DNA of 64,000 nt from Arachnopeziza araneosa (taxonomy: Eukaryota > Ascomycota > Leotiomycetes > Helotiales > Arachnopezizaceae). This document shows, piece after piece, positions 12,401-24,066 of this stretch. The notes under the pieces are model-generated. The model saw only the letters and a list, made by a program, of their open reading frames with translations, was not told the origin of the DNA and ran no database searches. The position numbers and the translations under genes were made by a program. The DNA lies in the NCBI GenBank assembly GCA_003988855.1, contig QYAI01000022.1, positions 124,001 through 188,000 of the forward strand, written 5' to 3'. Within the stretch, counting starts at the first letter, position 1, and each line of letters opens with the position of its first letter.

Positions 12401-13302
12401 CTTTGTGGTCTGTTCAGAACTTCTGAGCCACCCGATGAATGTAGGATCTCTGAGAATCCATTTTCCTGTGCCCTCACATATTCGAGTACGGAGCCTATAA
12501 AGATCCTCATCATACGTCCTTAGAGAAAGGGCTTCTTTAATGGCGTTATACTCTTGTTTTCGATGTGATTTTTCGGTTCTTTCAAAATGGTCTAGTGCTT
12601 TAAGCCGAGCCTCGTGTTCTTCGCGGATGTGCTCTAATCGAACCTCATTTCTCATAAGAAAAGTGTGTCGTTCAATATGAGTCATCACAATTTGTATCTT
12701 GTTTCGCTGTTTTGGCCACATTGCTTCAAATATAAGTTTCCAGCCTATCACAAGCCTCAAGGTCAGACTTCTCTGTCAACGGAAGACGCGTGGCCATGAA
12801 ACTTACGACTTAAGTTGAAAAAGTTGAGTGCAATTACGTAGATGTCAAGGATATCCTGAAAGAAGAGTGCGAGGACATCATTCATCTGTTTATTGTGGCC
12901 AAACAACTTCATGAACTCTTGAAATTCCGGTAGCAAATCACCAATATCTCCAATGGTATTGACTATCGCATCAAAAGATTGCTTCAAAACACTAGTCCAT
13001 TGAAGAAGCAGCTTGATTGGCCCCCAGATAAATGCTAGAATCTCTGGTTTGGCTTGCACAAACACTTCTATAGCACCTGTGTAGCCTCGTAAACGTTCAA
13101 GGAATGGTCCGATTTTAGATAAGTGTCGCATGTGCCCATTTTTGCCTTGCTCTTCCTGAAGTTTATCCGTGATATTATAGACTTGATCGATTGTGGTTGT
13201 TTGCAAGATCTCGCTGTACAACTTATCATCTTTGAGTTGTGATTTGAAGTCGCGAATACATTTATCAAATATTCCTTGAACTGGATTGTACGGGGCAGAC
13301 AT
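9443..13302 (-). CDS. NLR-type STAND protein: DUF7708-NACHT-winged helix-C2H2 fingers-ankyrin
   Basis: Likely a cytosolic signal-transducing NTPase of the fungal NLR class, implicated in other species in non-self recognition and programmed cell death. Seven exons (13302-12807, 12744-12370, 12312-11752, 11684-11579, 11518-11261, 11206-10773, 10680-9443) sum to 3468 nt, giving 1155 aa with intact frame. The N-terminus (to about residue 165) matches DUF7708 (DKLYSEILQTTTIDQVYNIT, FLERLRGYTGAIEVFVQAKP). A charged coiled coil follows. Walker A is GIPGAGKT (about 284-291, split by an intron) and Walker B is TFIVIDGIDE (about 374-383). LRDKARKLLGWI and VQFVHFTVKEYI mark the winged-helix segment. From about 745 come Cys/His fingers (CSFLSC, CSKLDC), then degenerate ankyrin repeats including YLTPLHQAARKNN. 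The effector output is not visible. It shares strand with the two other NLRs in the window. Confidence 0.9.
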
Positions 13303-13649
13303 GCTTCGGCGTCCGTCGCAATGTGTGAACGACGGAAGAAAGAGAGAAGGAATTGAAAAATCGAAAAGACTTCAAGCCTCCGAGGCTCCATTGATTTCAT
13401 GAGCAGCAGTGACGTTTGCTGCTAAGCTAGGATGGTGGTGGCGCAGCTATGCATTGACAGCTCGTGATGCTTCGATTTCGCCCGCGAGCGCATCTCTAGG
13501 CGGCCATGCAGGTTGCTTTCAAGGCTTCCTCAGTTGTGTATTGCTTTTGCAAAAGAGATAATCACGATCACGCCGCTCGAGGACTGGTGAAGGCTAACTC
13601 CGATAAATAAATACAGCCCTAATTATGCGCCAAAGAGACAACATCACAA
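13303..13649. other. Intergenic region, promoter side of NLR 1
   Basis: About 350 bp upstream of the NLR start. No recognisable gene or repeat. Confidence 0.4.
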
Positions 13650-15475
13650 TCTTCCAATATATATTCATCGCTAATTATACCGCTCTAGGGCTCAAGCCAT
13701 CAACGAGAAGAATCTGTTACAGCAACTTAAGGCTCTAAGCCCCGCCATCCAGGAGACCATGCAGATTTCTGGCACGACGGGTCTCACTTACACGGTTCTA
13801 CACCCCATGAAGTCCTCCATAAAACCAACTTTGGATTTCGAGATTTTGAGAACCGGCTTGCGCCAGACGAGAGCACGCTGTTCCATATTACCTCCCGTGA
13901 TAGATTCATGACTTGTGCGGCCATGGTTACCTTGGTTAAGGAAGGGAAAATCAGCTGGGACACTCTAGTCGCAGAGGTTCTGCCGGAGTTCAATCATCCT
14001 GATCCAAAAATCCAAAAAAATTACCATTATGGACACACTTAGTCATCGAAGTGGGTTGGAATTGAACATAACATATTAAATGGAAAAATTTAACCTCACA
14101 ATTCTTCCTAAAGATTTTGTGAAGACAGCAGAGATCCACAGACGTGTCCATGAAGTAGGCACCATATTCTTATACAGCAACTGGGGCTTGGGACTTTCCG
14201 GACCATCATTGAGCTGTTGATTGGGATCAGTCGGGCGACTTCCTGAAAAATCGATTGTTTGAGCCTTTGGGGATGACTCGCTCCACATTTGAGAAGAATC
14301 CGGAGTGGGATAACTTTGCGGAACCATATCTATGGTCTAGAAACCCGAAATATCCATTACATGTTGTGAAGCCGCCGTTTGCTAGCGGTGAAATCATGGT
14401 GGAGCTATGTCAACAAAGAATAATACCACGGATCTCATCCATTTCTATAAGGCCATCATGTATGCTCTAAAGGACCAGGTCGCCCATAACTCGATCTCAA
14501 CCACTAAGAGCCCGTTTAACTCGTCGCTATGCTCATGGAGCCGTAAATTTCTCTATCAAATGATCCAAAGGATCTTTCCAAGAGATCCTACGCTTTGGGC
14601 TGGGCTACAGCAACTTTACCAGCGCTGATGTCCTACGTGATTACTCCTGATTTCCTTATGAAAATTAATCTACTAGTAGGGAAAGGTTTGGTTGAAGTTC
14701 CTGAGATATTGTATCACTTCGGAAGTTCTCATAAGATATTTAGGTTCCTCGATACTCATCCGCAAACTAAGTCTGTCATTGTCGTTGAGACAAATACACT
14801 TGCAAAGTCTGATGCGGCGAACTGGATAGGCTCTTTGATTCTTGAAACAGTGCATGATGCTCCGGAAAAGAATGATTATATCCAGGTTGCCAGAGAAGCT
14901 GCTGCAATTTAGGCTGTGGGCTTTCCCGCACTGACAGGAAAATTAACACCACATCAAAACCAAGCAAGGAATACATTGAAAATAGTACAATAAGGTCGGC
15001 ACTTGCTTAGATATATTTCAAAAAGAAGAGGATGGTCCTCTGTTAATATACCGTGGGAGTGACCGGGATGCTGTCGATACCGTCTACCCTCTGGAGCCAT
15101 TCTACTTGGACGTATTGTCATAGGCCCTCGACCATGCCGAATCTTATCGACGCGGTCTATGGTTCATTCCTACAGCGGACTATTGACTTTTCAGATATTG
15201 CTCAGAAAAACAAGGTTCGCCAATCGATCGACTCATTTGGCGACACAACTCGGATGTTCCCGCAGGAGAAACATTCATGCGAGATGTGTTTAACACAGAT
15301 TCACAGCATGCAGAGCTATGAGCTACTTTACATACAGAGCCTTCGGAACTGTACATTTTTTGGTTGGTTCCAACCTTGTTTTGAAGAAATCTCCTACTCT
15401 GGACATCCCACAAATTGGTGCAGCATTGTTTCTGAGCTTGGGATTGTGGGTTCTACTTGAAAGATATCGATAGGT
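13650..15475 (+). pseudogene. Decayed beta-lactamase/transpeptidase-like serine hydrolase
   Basis: Pieces in all three frames match the fungal beta-lactamase-related family in order: AIQETMQISGTTGLTYTV, then FGFRDFENRLAPDESTLFHI, AAMVTLVKEGKISWDTLV, DTLSHRSGL, YSNWGLGL, FEPLGMTRSTF, LGWATATLP, GKGLVEVPEILYHFGSS and VYPLEPFYLDV. Family members are serine hydrolases using a Ser-x-x-Lys pair and a Tyr-x-Asn motif. Here the first reads S-R-D-R, so the catalytic lysine is gone, while Y-S-N remains. Frame changes are needed at about 13803 and at the A-run near 14016. Later stops include a TGA near 15210. The last 150 bp before 15475 are only loosely assigned. The gene is certainly non-functional as a full-length enzyme. 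Confidence 0.8.
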
Positions 15476-16217
15476 CGAGTTCGTCAATCAAAAATTGTGA
15501 TAGCTTATTAGACTAGAAAGTAGTTATAGACATTATGAAAAGCGCAACTAAATTGGACTGGTCAGAAGTTTTGAATCTCTGCATCAACCACCATCTCGTA
15601 TAACAAGGAGCAATGATCACCTCGAAATGAACAGCTTAACTGCACTCAGCTATGTGAGACATTCCCCACGACAGCCTTGCCTTATCCAACTAGTCATTTC
15701 ACAAGATACGCAGAGCTGCCGCGTCACTGCTCTAAATGGGATTTAACCTGTTTTTCATATGCATGTCCACAATACCATGCAGGTCAGCACGGCCGGTCGG
15801 CTGCAGGCTTCAGTTGAGCTCGGAAGGGATTGCTTGGCTGTACGCAAAAGGATCGAGAATTTCAGCGAAAGAAGACCCCAAAAGGGGAGTGCAGACTTGC
15901 GACGATATGTTGAATTTTAATTGATAGAGCATCATTCTCAAATAATAGTCGTAAAAAGTGAACTATTGTTAAGATCAGGTCGTATATTGGTTTCAAGCAC
16001 AGTGAACTAATTTAATATAGACAAATTAAGTAACTCATTCAATTTCCAAGAGGAAATACTGTTTTTAAGCACCTCAGGAACGCCGGACTCGATGCCTCTT
16101 CGTGGAACTCTTCTCGCCATCCATATGTCTCACTCCGACGATTCCCCGAACATGACCATAACAGTACCTCCGTACTAGGTTTTAATTTCTGGTTTCTTCG
16201 CTGATGTATTCGATCGA
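15476..16217. other. Intergenic region downstream of NLR 2
   Basis: AT-rich sequence between the decayed hydrolase and the 3' end of NLR 2. No gene, element or repeat recognised. Confidence 0.4.
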
Positions 16218-19200
16218 CTATGGTGATACACCTTTACCAGAACTATCTCCAATCAATAAAAGTTGTGAAGCCATAGAAGACGACTCAACGAAAGATCGAA
16301 CATCCCGCTCAATTATCAACGGGAATGCTGAAGGTACTCTCGACGATACTTTGCTCCAGGTATCTGCCGACTTATCAAATACAATTTTGACCGGCTCAGA
16401 CTCATTCGAGGGTCTGATCACGCTTGGCTTAGCTGACTCGGCACCTGACCAGTGGGGGAGCCGGGAAAGGATTAGAGAGTCATCACGTCCATCATCATGC
16501 CACTGTTTAAAAACTGCCGAACGCCCAACATTCAATACAGAGATATGACTGAAGGAGCCACTTGCTGCTACGGTTATGGTGCTGCTTGTCAGAGTCTTAT
16601 GATTTCCGAGGATTGCATGCGCAAGCGTCCATGGTTTTTTGAGACTCGTTGATTTTTTTGGTACTTGAGTCACCGCGGTAGGGTTTTTATCCGAAGCCGA
16701 GCGTATTACCTCGCTTTCAACCGAGGTCTTGGGCATTGCCGTATCAGATATCCCAGTGTCTTTCATAGCTTGAATCAGGGGGATAATCTCAGGCCGACCA
16801 TTTTTGGGAGTGAGGATACATGAATCACCAGTGTTAGAGCAGGAGAGCAAATCAATCTCAGGTGACCCATGGCCAGCTTTGGAAAATTTATCTTATTTTT
16901 AGTTAGTAGGAGTATCAGCAGAAGAATAAGAACTAGCCTTGACTTACTAGCGGCGAAGTTCCACACGTACGTTCCTTTGGCCCATGCATAGACCACAAGA
17001 GGAAAATAAGGATGGAAACAGATCTCAAGCTCCTTGAAATCACGATCTCCGTAAGGCTTGGAAATGTCTCTTGTCCAAGTCCTGCGCTCTGCGCTCTGCA
17101 ATAAGTTTCGTTTCAAGTTTCAGGGTCTTATCAGTGGAGACACTGATGCGGAATACTTTGAGAGACGTTGGCGAAGATCTCTGTTGAGTAACATAGCATA
17201 AATTATCTCCACAATCATCAAGGTAATTCCAGTAGAGCCGGACACGTCTAAGATTTTTGTCGAGGAACCTGTCAAAATCCTTATATGTCAATTCCTCTGG
17301 TGTGTTCTCGTATCGTTGGAGCCTTCCGTAGATCCTTTTCTCATGTTTTTGTGGAACTGACTCAACTGGTAAGCTGTGCGAAGCGTATACCGGCCGGCCG
17401 TCAACGATTCTGACGTGATATAATCTTTTGATCACGGTAAAGAACCGACAGTCTTGCGTCATGGAAATGGGGATTTGTACTAATCCAAAGAGCAATGTCT
17501 CGCATAATGCGACCCATACTTCGAATTCGGGGAGAGGAAGCTCCAGGCAAGCAACACTTCGTTGATCACTGACTTGGATGATCTGGTAGCGAATCATCCA
17601 GCCGCTAGAGAAAGACTTGTCTTCAAAAATTTGCTGAGTATTCATTGTCTTTGAGTGATATTCAAATGCTCTGTCAAGGTATTAATTATATTTTCGTAAT
17701 CAAGCGCACTGATCATTGACAGAGGCCTATAGTCTACTCACTCAGAAGTATATACGCTCAAAAAGACATGATGAGACCCATCAGGTGTTAATTTTGACAG
17801 TTGATTGATCGGCTCTTGGCATATCCCTGACCGCGAGGGTGGACTCGGCTGCAATTTCTGGATAGAGAAACCAGCATGTTTGACCAGCAGTGAGCTTGGT
17901 GTGAATGTCGTGACTTCCTCCCAGATACTAGCCGGGCTTGTGCGCAAACCCTGTCCCCAGTCATTCTCCAGTGTTTCAAGGTACTCGCCAAACTCGTGGG
18001 CTATTCTCCAAGTTTTATCCACCTGGGTAGATGGACCAGTTGAATTGGGAGTCGAGCTCTCCAGGTTTCGCCATGTTCGAAGGCAGCTGGACTGCGGACT
18101 CCTGCCATATGTATAGCAGCCTTCTATCCAAGCCGTAAGAACCTTGGGTTGAGTTAAAAATCTCTCTAGTGCTGAGTAGAATTTTTTCTCCTCTTCCGTT
18201 ACATCAGCGTTGTGTCTTTGGCTCGCGCCTTCCAAGTGCGACGTCCAGTTTAGCATAGCATAGTTGCTGAAAGGAAATGCTAACCAAATTCTTTCCGAGG
18301 TTGCGTTACTGCCCAGCACTCCGGACAAAGGCTGGGCGGGAATGTGATACGTCAAGTAATTCAGACAAGTTGTTGCTAGTTGTGCCTCTGCTGTAGAAAT
18401 AGGAGGGGGCAAGATCTGATCTCTAATTGTTGAGCCTAAGCCCCGTGAAACTGTCTGTGCGATTAGATACTCCTTGACTGATGCGTGAATGAGACGGAAT
18501 GGGTGAAATGTCTTTCCAAATAATTTGACGGCTTGAGGGCTTTGTTCGACGAAACCCCCACAGGCAGATATGACTGTATTCTCAAAATCTGGCATTCTCC
18601 AGGACTCTTGCTCCTCAGGCACTACGTCGGGGGGCATGAGTGCACTCTCAAGCTCGGTTGGCATCATTGGTCGCTTCCCGTATAAAAGCCAGAGAAAGCT
18701 GCCGCTGGCAAGCCTATGCATGGTCTTGCCGCCTCTCTCGATCAGATGGAGGATTCGCTCGTACATAATGTCCAAACCTTCTGGACTGTCTAACTCCGAG
18801 ATTGCTTTTTGACGCTCCCCAGGATAGAGACCAGGCGATTTCAGGTATGCGATCATGAGCCTGGCCCATAGAAACATGCCATCAGCTCTCCGTGTCAAAG
18901 TTTTAGCCACCTTTTCGAGACTTAACTTGCTGGTTATCAAGCGATCCGCCTTCATCTCTTCGAGTGCGCGGCATAGGTAGAGATTGATGTCATCAATATT
19001 CAAATATCCTATTGTCAGCGTTTCCAAATTCATTATCTTTCTTGTTAAGGCCGTCATGGTGGGACGAGAAAACAATGCTAACTGTATGGTATCAACACTG
19101 GCCACTCTTTGAAGTTTTGCTACCAGTTCTGGAAAATCATCGCACTCGTCCAAAGCGTCAAGAACAATGCGTGTTTTGCCAGTTGAGTGAAGGCATAGCT

Positions 19201-20822
19201 CCATGAGCTCACTAACTTCTTTCTTTGAAGCGGTGCATTGGCCAGCTGACTGGAAAAACATGGCGAACCGAAATATTTCATTTAGCCGATCGTCTTGAAT
19301 GTTATGTTGTAAGATCTGAGACAGGAGAGCGCGATAGGCTGTCGAAGAATCGTTTTCGACGGTTTTCTGAGTTGAGTTGAAAAAATAATAGCAGATTGGT
19401 GTGTGTGCTTCCTCATGCTTCAAGTCCTGGATGACGGCTGCCGCCAGCACTGTTTTTCCTGACCCGGGATTGCCTATTCATATCAGAGATATAAAAAAGC
19501 TTGGAACTACCCCTTCATATATACTCACCACGCACCCACAAATGTGTATTCGGATTTCCGTGCTTGTCTTCTCGCCGTGACCAAGCGGTGTAGAATGGAT
19601 GTTCGAGTAGCCACCCTGTAGTCCCTCGCGCGCATTGCGAAGCTGCATCATCATACCTGTCGGCAAATGGTGGTGGTTCGAGCCACTCACGTACACGATG
19701 TATAAAGTTATCTACAGTCTCATTAATCAGCAGTTCAAAGTTGAGGAGTACATCGTTTCGACCAACATTTTGCTTCTCTTTCCGCCATCGTTTCAAGTCT
19801 GTCCAAACTACTTCCGAACTCTTCATTTTTTGCATTGGTCTTGATACTCTCCTCCAAGGCTCGCACCTCACTGCTTTCAACACGATTCTTCGTATTGCTC
19901 GATATTTTCAAGTGTAAGAGGACCATCTCCCGGACTATTCTCTTGCGATACTCCGTCATCCGTGCAAGAGTATCATCAAATCGAAACGGCTTCCACACGA
20001 CCTTGGCGAAAACACGTAGCCCATTTCTTGATCCTATAACTTGTCAAATCTCCAATAACCTTTCTAAGACCGCTATGCATGGCTCTGTACTCACGTCCAT
20101 TGGGGTGATAGAAAATTCTGAAGACGCCGAGGAAGTACTGAACAAGCTCTTCGAAAACTTGCTTTAGCACTGCTTGAAGGCGTGGAGATGATTCGACAAG
20201 TTCTTTCCATTCTGCGTGCACTGCCTCAAGCATTGTCGCCCTCATTTGCGCTAGCAACTCTATCTTCATCGCTTCTAATTCTGCCGTTCCCATCCCCTCT
20301 TCAAATTTCTTCCGCAACTCTCCATTGACTTTTTTCTCCATCTCCTTCTGATGCTTATCGTTTAGTTGACTGACTACTTCGTTGATATCGACGAAATAGT
20401 TGATTTCCCATGCAATTTTCTCCAGGCTTAACGTCAGTTTATCCAAGAATTGGGTGAAGTTTTGTGCAAGCTGTCAAGCTATTAAAATCGAAGCCTTCTT
20501 TGAACGACCCAGTAGCAATTATATGACGCACCTGGATTATCACTCGCAATCCACCCCAAAGGGTTCCCGCATGGATTGGGTCACACTGGACGAATATATC
20601 AATCGCTGTGAGGAATGGCTTCATTGACTGGATGAATGCACCAAGTCGACGAGTATGAGTGCGCCAGTCTGCGCCATACTCTTCAAGATTTTTCAAGACA
20701 TCCTCGCCCGTCGTACATTCTTTGAATTGTTTTTGGTACTTGTCTGGTAGTGTTTCAATAAGGCTTCGCAGCGTGCTTGTGGAAGCCTCCAGAGAGACTA
20801 TGGCGCTCTGGCCTGACTGCAT
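16218..20822 (-). pseudogene. NLR-type STAND protein: DUF7708-like-NACHT-propeller, frameshifted by a 7-bp tandem duplication
   Basis: Second NLR, predicted cytosolic NTPase. Exons deduced: 20822-20532, 20470-20095, 20033-19752, 19711-19529, 19473-17742, 17670-16948, 16891-16218. Residues 1-97 contain an N-terminal DUF7708-like region (ADWRTHTRRLGAFIQSMKPF, VQCDPIHAGTLWGGLRVI). A helical/coiled-coil region follows, then REWLEPPP and Walker A GNPGSGKT near residue 380, and Walker B RIVLDALDE. HASVKEYLIA ends the winged-helix part. The C-terminal third resembles a beta-propeller repeat region (LELEICFHPYFPLVVYAW...TYVWNF). Every exon junction keeps phase except inside exon 6. There GCGCTCT is duplicated in tandem (17084-17090 and 17091-17097), shifting the frame so translation ends at about 17040 and the last ~275 residues are lost. 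Total coding length is 4261 nt; without one 7-bp unit it is 4254, divisible by three. A recent lesion, sequencing error or strain variant are all possible. Confidence 0.85.
17084..17097. repeat. Two tandem copies of a 7-bp unit inside the NLR 2 coding sequence
   Basis: On the plus strand GCGCTCT occurs twice back to back. It is the only place in the deduced NLR 2 gene where the reading frame fails. The unit length is not a multiple of three, so gain or loss of one copy switches between the truncated and the full-length frame. This is typical of replication slippage. Confidence 0.85.
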
Positions 20823-21796
20823 CCTGCGGAGAGGCCACGAAAGGGGTGTTTTTAACTGTGACGGATGAATTTTGTCAATACTCGTAGACTGAAGATAAAA
20901 GCCATAATTCTATGGATCCGTCATAGTTGTTGAGATCTTCGAGAGGCGATCAGAGCTAGAAGAAGGCTACGAGAGTCATATAAAATGGCAGGTATGTTCA
21001 GCCTCACGATCTGGCTGCTGCTCAGCCCCAACTGCGCCTCTGCAGAGAAGCGCTGGAAGGCAAGCCTTACGGAAATGCAGCATAATGTAGATTTCAACGT
21101 TAGAGATGATTTTAATTCTTGAGATAGGTAAGCGGAACAGTGGAGAGGAACTTTTCAAACAGATTCTCAGTCGACATTCATTGTAGAGTTTATACTCATT
21201 TTTTTTATTATCGAACGCTGGTTGCTTCATCCGCAGCCGCCAGACCCCACCCCTTTTCTCCTTTGTATGCTACCTTTGCAGGTTTAGCGCATGTTTCAGG
21301 AACATCGTCTCATTTGCCAGGTCGCTGCCTTTTATTCCATACTGGCTTGCTCGCCAGATTTCAATTTTTTAGAATGAACGAGCATCTATCTGCGTTCTTG
21401 AGAAAATGTCAACTATAGGTAGGCTCAGCGAAATTAGCTATACCGGCGTGTCACGTGCGGCACGTGGCCTACCAAAGCAGGCGATATTTACAAATCGTCC
21501 CTCTGTAAACCAGACAAAACCATACGCATAAAAAGACCGTTCTACCCCACTTCTCAACCTTCTTCATCTCTTTCAAATTCTCAACTCCTATCCATAGTAG
21601 CTATTCTGACAGGAAATTCCCTCCCAGTATTTTCACTCTAGCTATCATCGCCATGATCAAAGTTTGATAAAATATTAAACAACGACAGCAATCAACTTAA
21701 GAAGAGCTAGTGTTCACTCGAGTATATACATGGACCTCTCTACTCATAGTGGTGTCCGGTGTGCTTTCACCCAAGGTTAAAGGTGATTGCTCAACG
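20823..21796. other. Intergenic region upstream of NLR 2
   Basis: About 1 kb without a supported gene. Two weak overlapping open frames (20976-21230 minus, 21140-21418 plus) have no recognisable family and are not called. CACGTG occurs twice close together near 21453-21464 (GTCACGTGCGGCACGTGG), a possible bHLH/bZIP-type site. C/T-rich stretches follow at 21540-21600. Confidence 0.4.
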
Positions 21797-24066
21797 GCTT
21801 ATAAACAGGACCATATTGAGAAAGATGACTTTGGTTGAGCAGATGGTGAGTGAACTGAAGTGGATGATTCAAAGTGAGTAGTGGCTAGCAATGGTTGATG
21901 AGAATAGATTTCAGAGAAGAGAGAAAGTGGTACATCTCGGAACTGCAGCAGCGGGCCATATTTTCTGTATTCTAGTTGATTGATTTGGACATCTAAATCT
22001 TCCCTCTCGTATTTTTTTCTATTCTTGACACACACAGTCTGCATAAGAAACAGACATCGAAATTGGAGCACTGATTACTACAGATTCTATAAGAAGCTGT
22101 TAGCATTTTGAGATTTTTATGACACGATGACGAGTGGAAAATCTTACCATCACCAACCCAATGAGTAATAAAATATCCAGGTAAATCATCGATATCAAAA
22201 TCGAATAGATTTACAACAGTACTGTCAATTCCACCTTGTTGGTAACATGTCAAAATCCCTCCTGAGACGGAGCAGAGCGAGGGTTGGAATCCGTCGGAGT
22301 CGGATTGTATCATTGATTGAGCAAAGACAGTCCACCACCCTTCGTTGGAGATATACTCTGTCATTGTTACTCTGTCTAAAGGTTCTAAGACGTGGAGTCA
22401 TTTGTTATCGTCAATCCACCAGATGCTAGCGGAGTCGTCGAATCGAGCAAAACATTCGTCGGTACCATCGCCTGTCTGGCTGGCGTCTACTCCCAGTTGG
22501 AGACCTTCGATTCGTGAGTCGCCGTGGCCTGTGATGTAGAAACATGATCCGGATGGGGGCATATGGCACGATGAGCTGGTCGTAGTAGCAGCGGGGCTTG
22601 CAGATGTGGTTGCTGAAGTGGTTATAGCAGTAGATGTAGGTGTGGCGTTTGAGGATAGAGCAGTCATTAATACATCATCCATAAAGAAGAACATGTAGCA
22701 CTCATCTGGGCCAAATGCGATGGTCACCTCGGTGGCTGAAGTTCCCGTGTACAGTCGTGTGTTTTGATGCCAGACCCAGTAATTTGTATTGTCCCCATGA
22801 CCATTTGGAATTTCGGTGACTGTCGGCGCACAATCGCCATCAAAGCAGGCATTGAAAGTACAGGGAGAATATCCCTCTCCATCGTTCATAGTCCAGAAAA
22901 TTAGATTATAGTCTGTATATGGACAAACAGTAACAGTCTGAGTCATTCTCCAAAGCGGCGTGTTTGTAGAATGATAGACAAATCTATGCTATGTTAGGGG
23001 CTTCTTTTAGGAGGGATAAATAAGTACGCACGCATCATATTGGCCACTGTGAGGCTTAGTGTAATCTTGGTATAAGCCTGCTGGGCCTGCTGAAGGGTCG
23101 ACTACCAGTTGCCAGCCAATTGCTGTATCTGAATAATCGTCTGGATTCGTATCTAGGTCCCAGAGCTCAAAACCGCCGTTTTGGACAACTGTAGTCGCTG
23201 AACATGACAGAGCGGATGAAGTTGATGTGAAAGAACTGGTTGTAGATGAAGCCGATGAGGATATCACCGAGGAAATTGACGAAGATGATGAGGTTGATGT
23301 CAAGGAGGCTGACGAAGATGACGAGGTTGATGTCGAAGAAACCGACGAAATTGCAGCAGGGATTATACAGTCATAGCATTTTGTATCAAACCAAACTATT
23401 GCCTCATATTGTTGTTGAGATGAGACTGCGTACTTGTTCACAGGGCCACTGTAGAAATAGCATATCCATGGTCCTGTAGAACCCAAAACACGGTCGAGCG
23501 CGAAACTTGCACAGCCGACAGTTTCTTTACAACCAAGAGCGCACTGCTGGAAAGCTGGCTCGTAATTACTAGATGCTGCGGACACACCGGAGGCGACTGC
23601 GAGTAGTCCAGATGTAGCGAGTGGGGAGTCAGATTCGTAGCATGAGGCATGTGCTTGAAAATCATATGTACAAGCTCCAGAAACATAAGAAGGAGCCTCG
23701 GTAGTGAGAACAGAAGTAGCAGCTGTTGTAGAAGAGCTTGTTGGGGGAGTTGGAAGTAGTGGGAATAGATGAGGAGCTTGTTGTAGATCCTATCGAAGCA
23801 TTCGATGTGGCGGATGTTAGTGTGGAAGAAGCTGATGTAGAACTGGGTGCGGATAAAGTTGAGGATGAGCCACAAGTTTTGTAGCTCACACTGAGCAGGT
23901 CCAAGGTTGTCGCAAGCTCCCAAGGTTCGTTGTACATGATCGTCGTATATAGACAAGACCCCGGACCCGTAGTCGTTGGAGAAGCACTCCCACAGATAGT
24001 ATAGCTGCTGCTCTCCATAGTTTCAAATGCTGGATCTTCTAAAAGAGATTTGGCTGAGAGGCAGAC
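21797..24066 (-). pseudogene. Secreted Ser/Thr-rich protein with CenC-like carbohydrate-binding module, 5'-truncated and broken
   Basis: The minus-strand reading shows a Cys-containing head (TICGSASPTTTGPGSCLY), Ser/Thr linkers, an apple/PAN-like block (FQQCALGCKETVGCASFALD...WICYFYSG), a long Ser/Thr run, and a CenC-like carbohydrate-binding module (VVQNGGFELWDLD, VTVCPYTDYNLIFW). The C-terminal domain contains FYITGHGDSRIEGLQLG. Such proteins are cell-wall or extracellular lectin-like factors in fungi. The gene has no signal peptide or credible start upstream of 24018. A frame change is required near the C-run at about 23745, and an in-frame TGA (22400-22398) splits WWIDDNK from LHVLEPLDRVTM. 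One intron follows 23030 (donor GTGCGT). The Cys pattern and Ser/Thr linkers support secretion of the ancestral protein. The exact family of each module is inferred from motif feel only. Confidence 0.7.

Noticed and set aside
16775..17116. Separate small gene on the minus strand
   Set aside because: It is the downstream frame of NLR 2 after the 7-bp duplication, not an independent gene.
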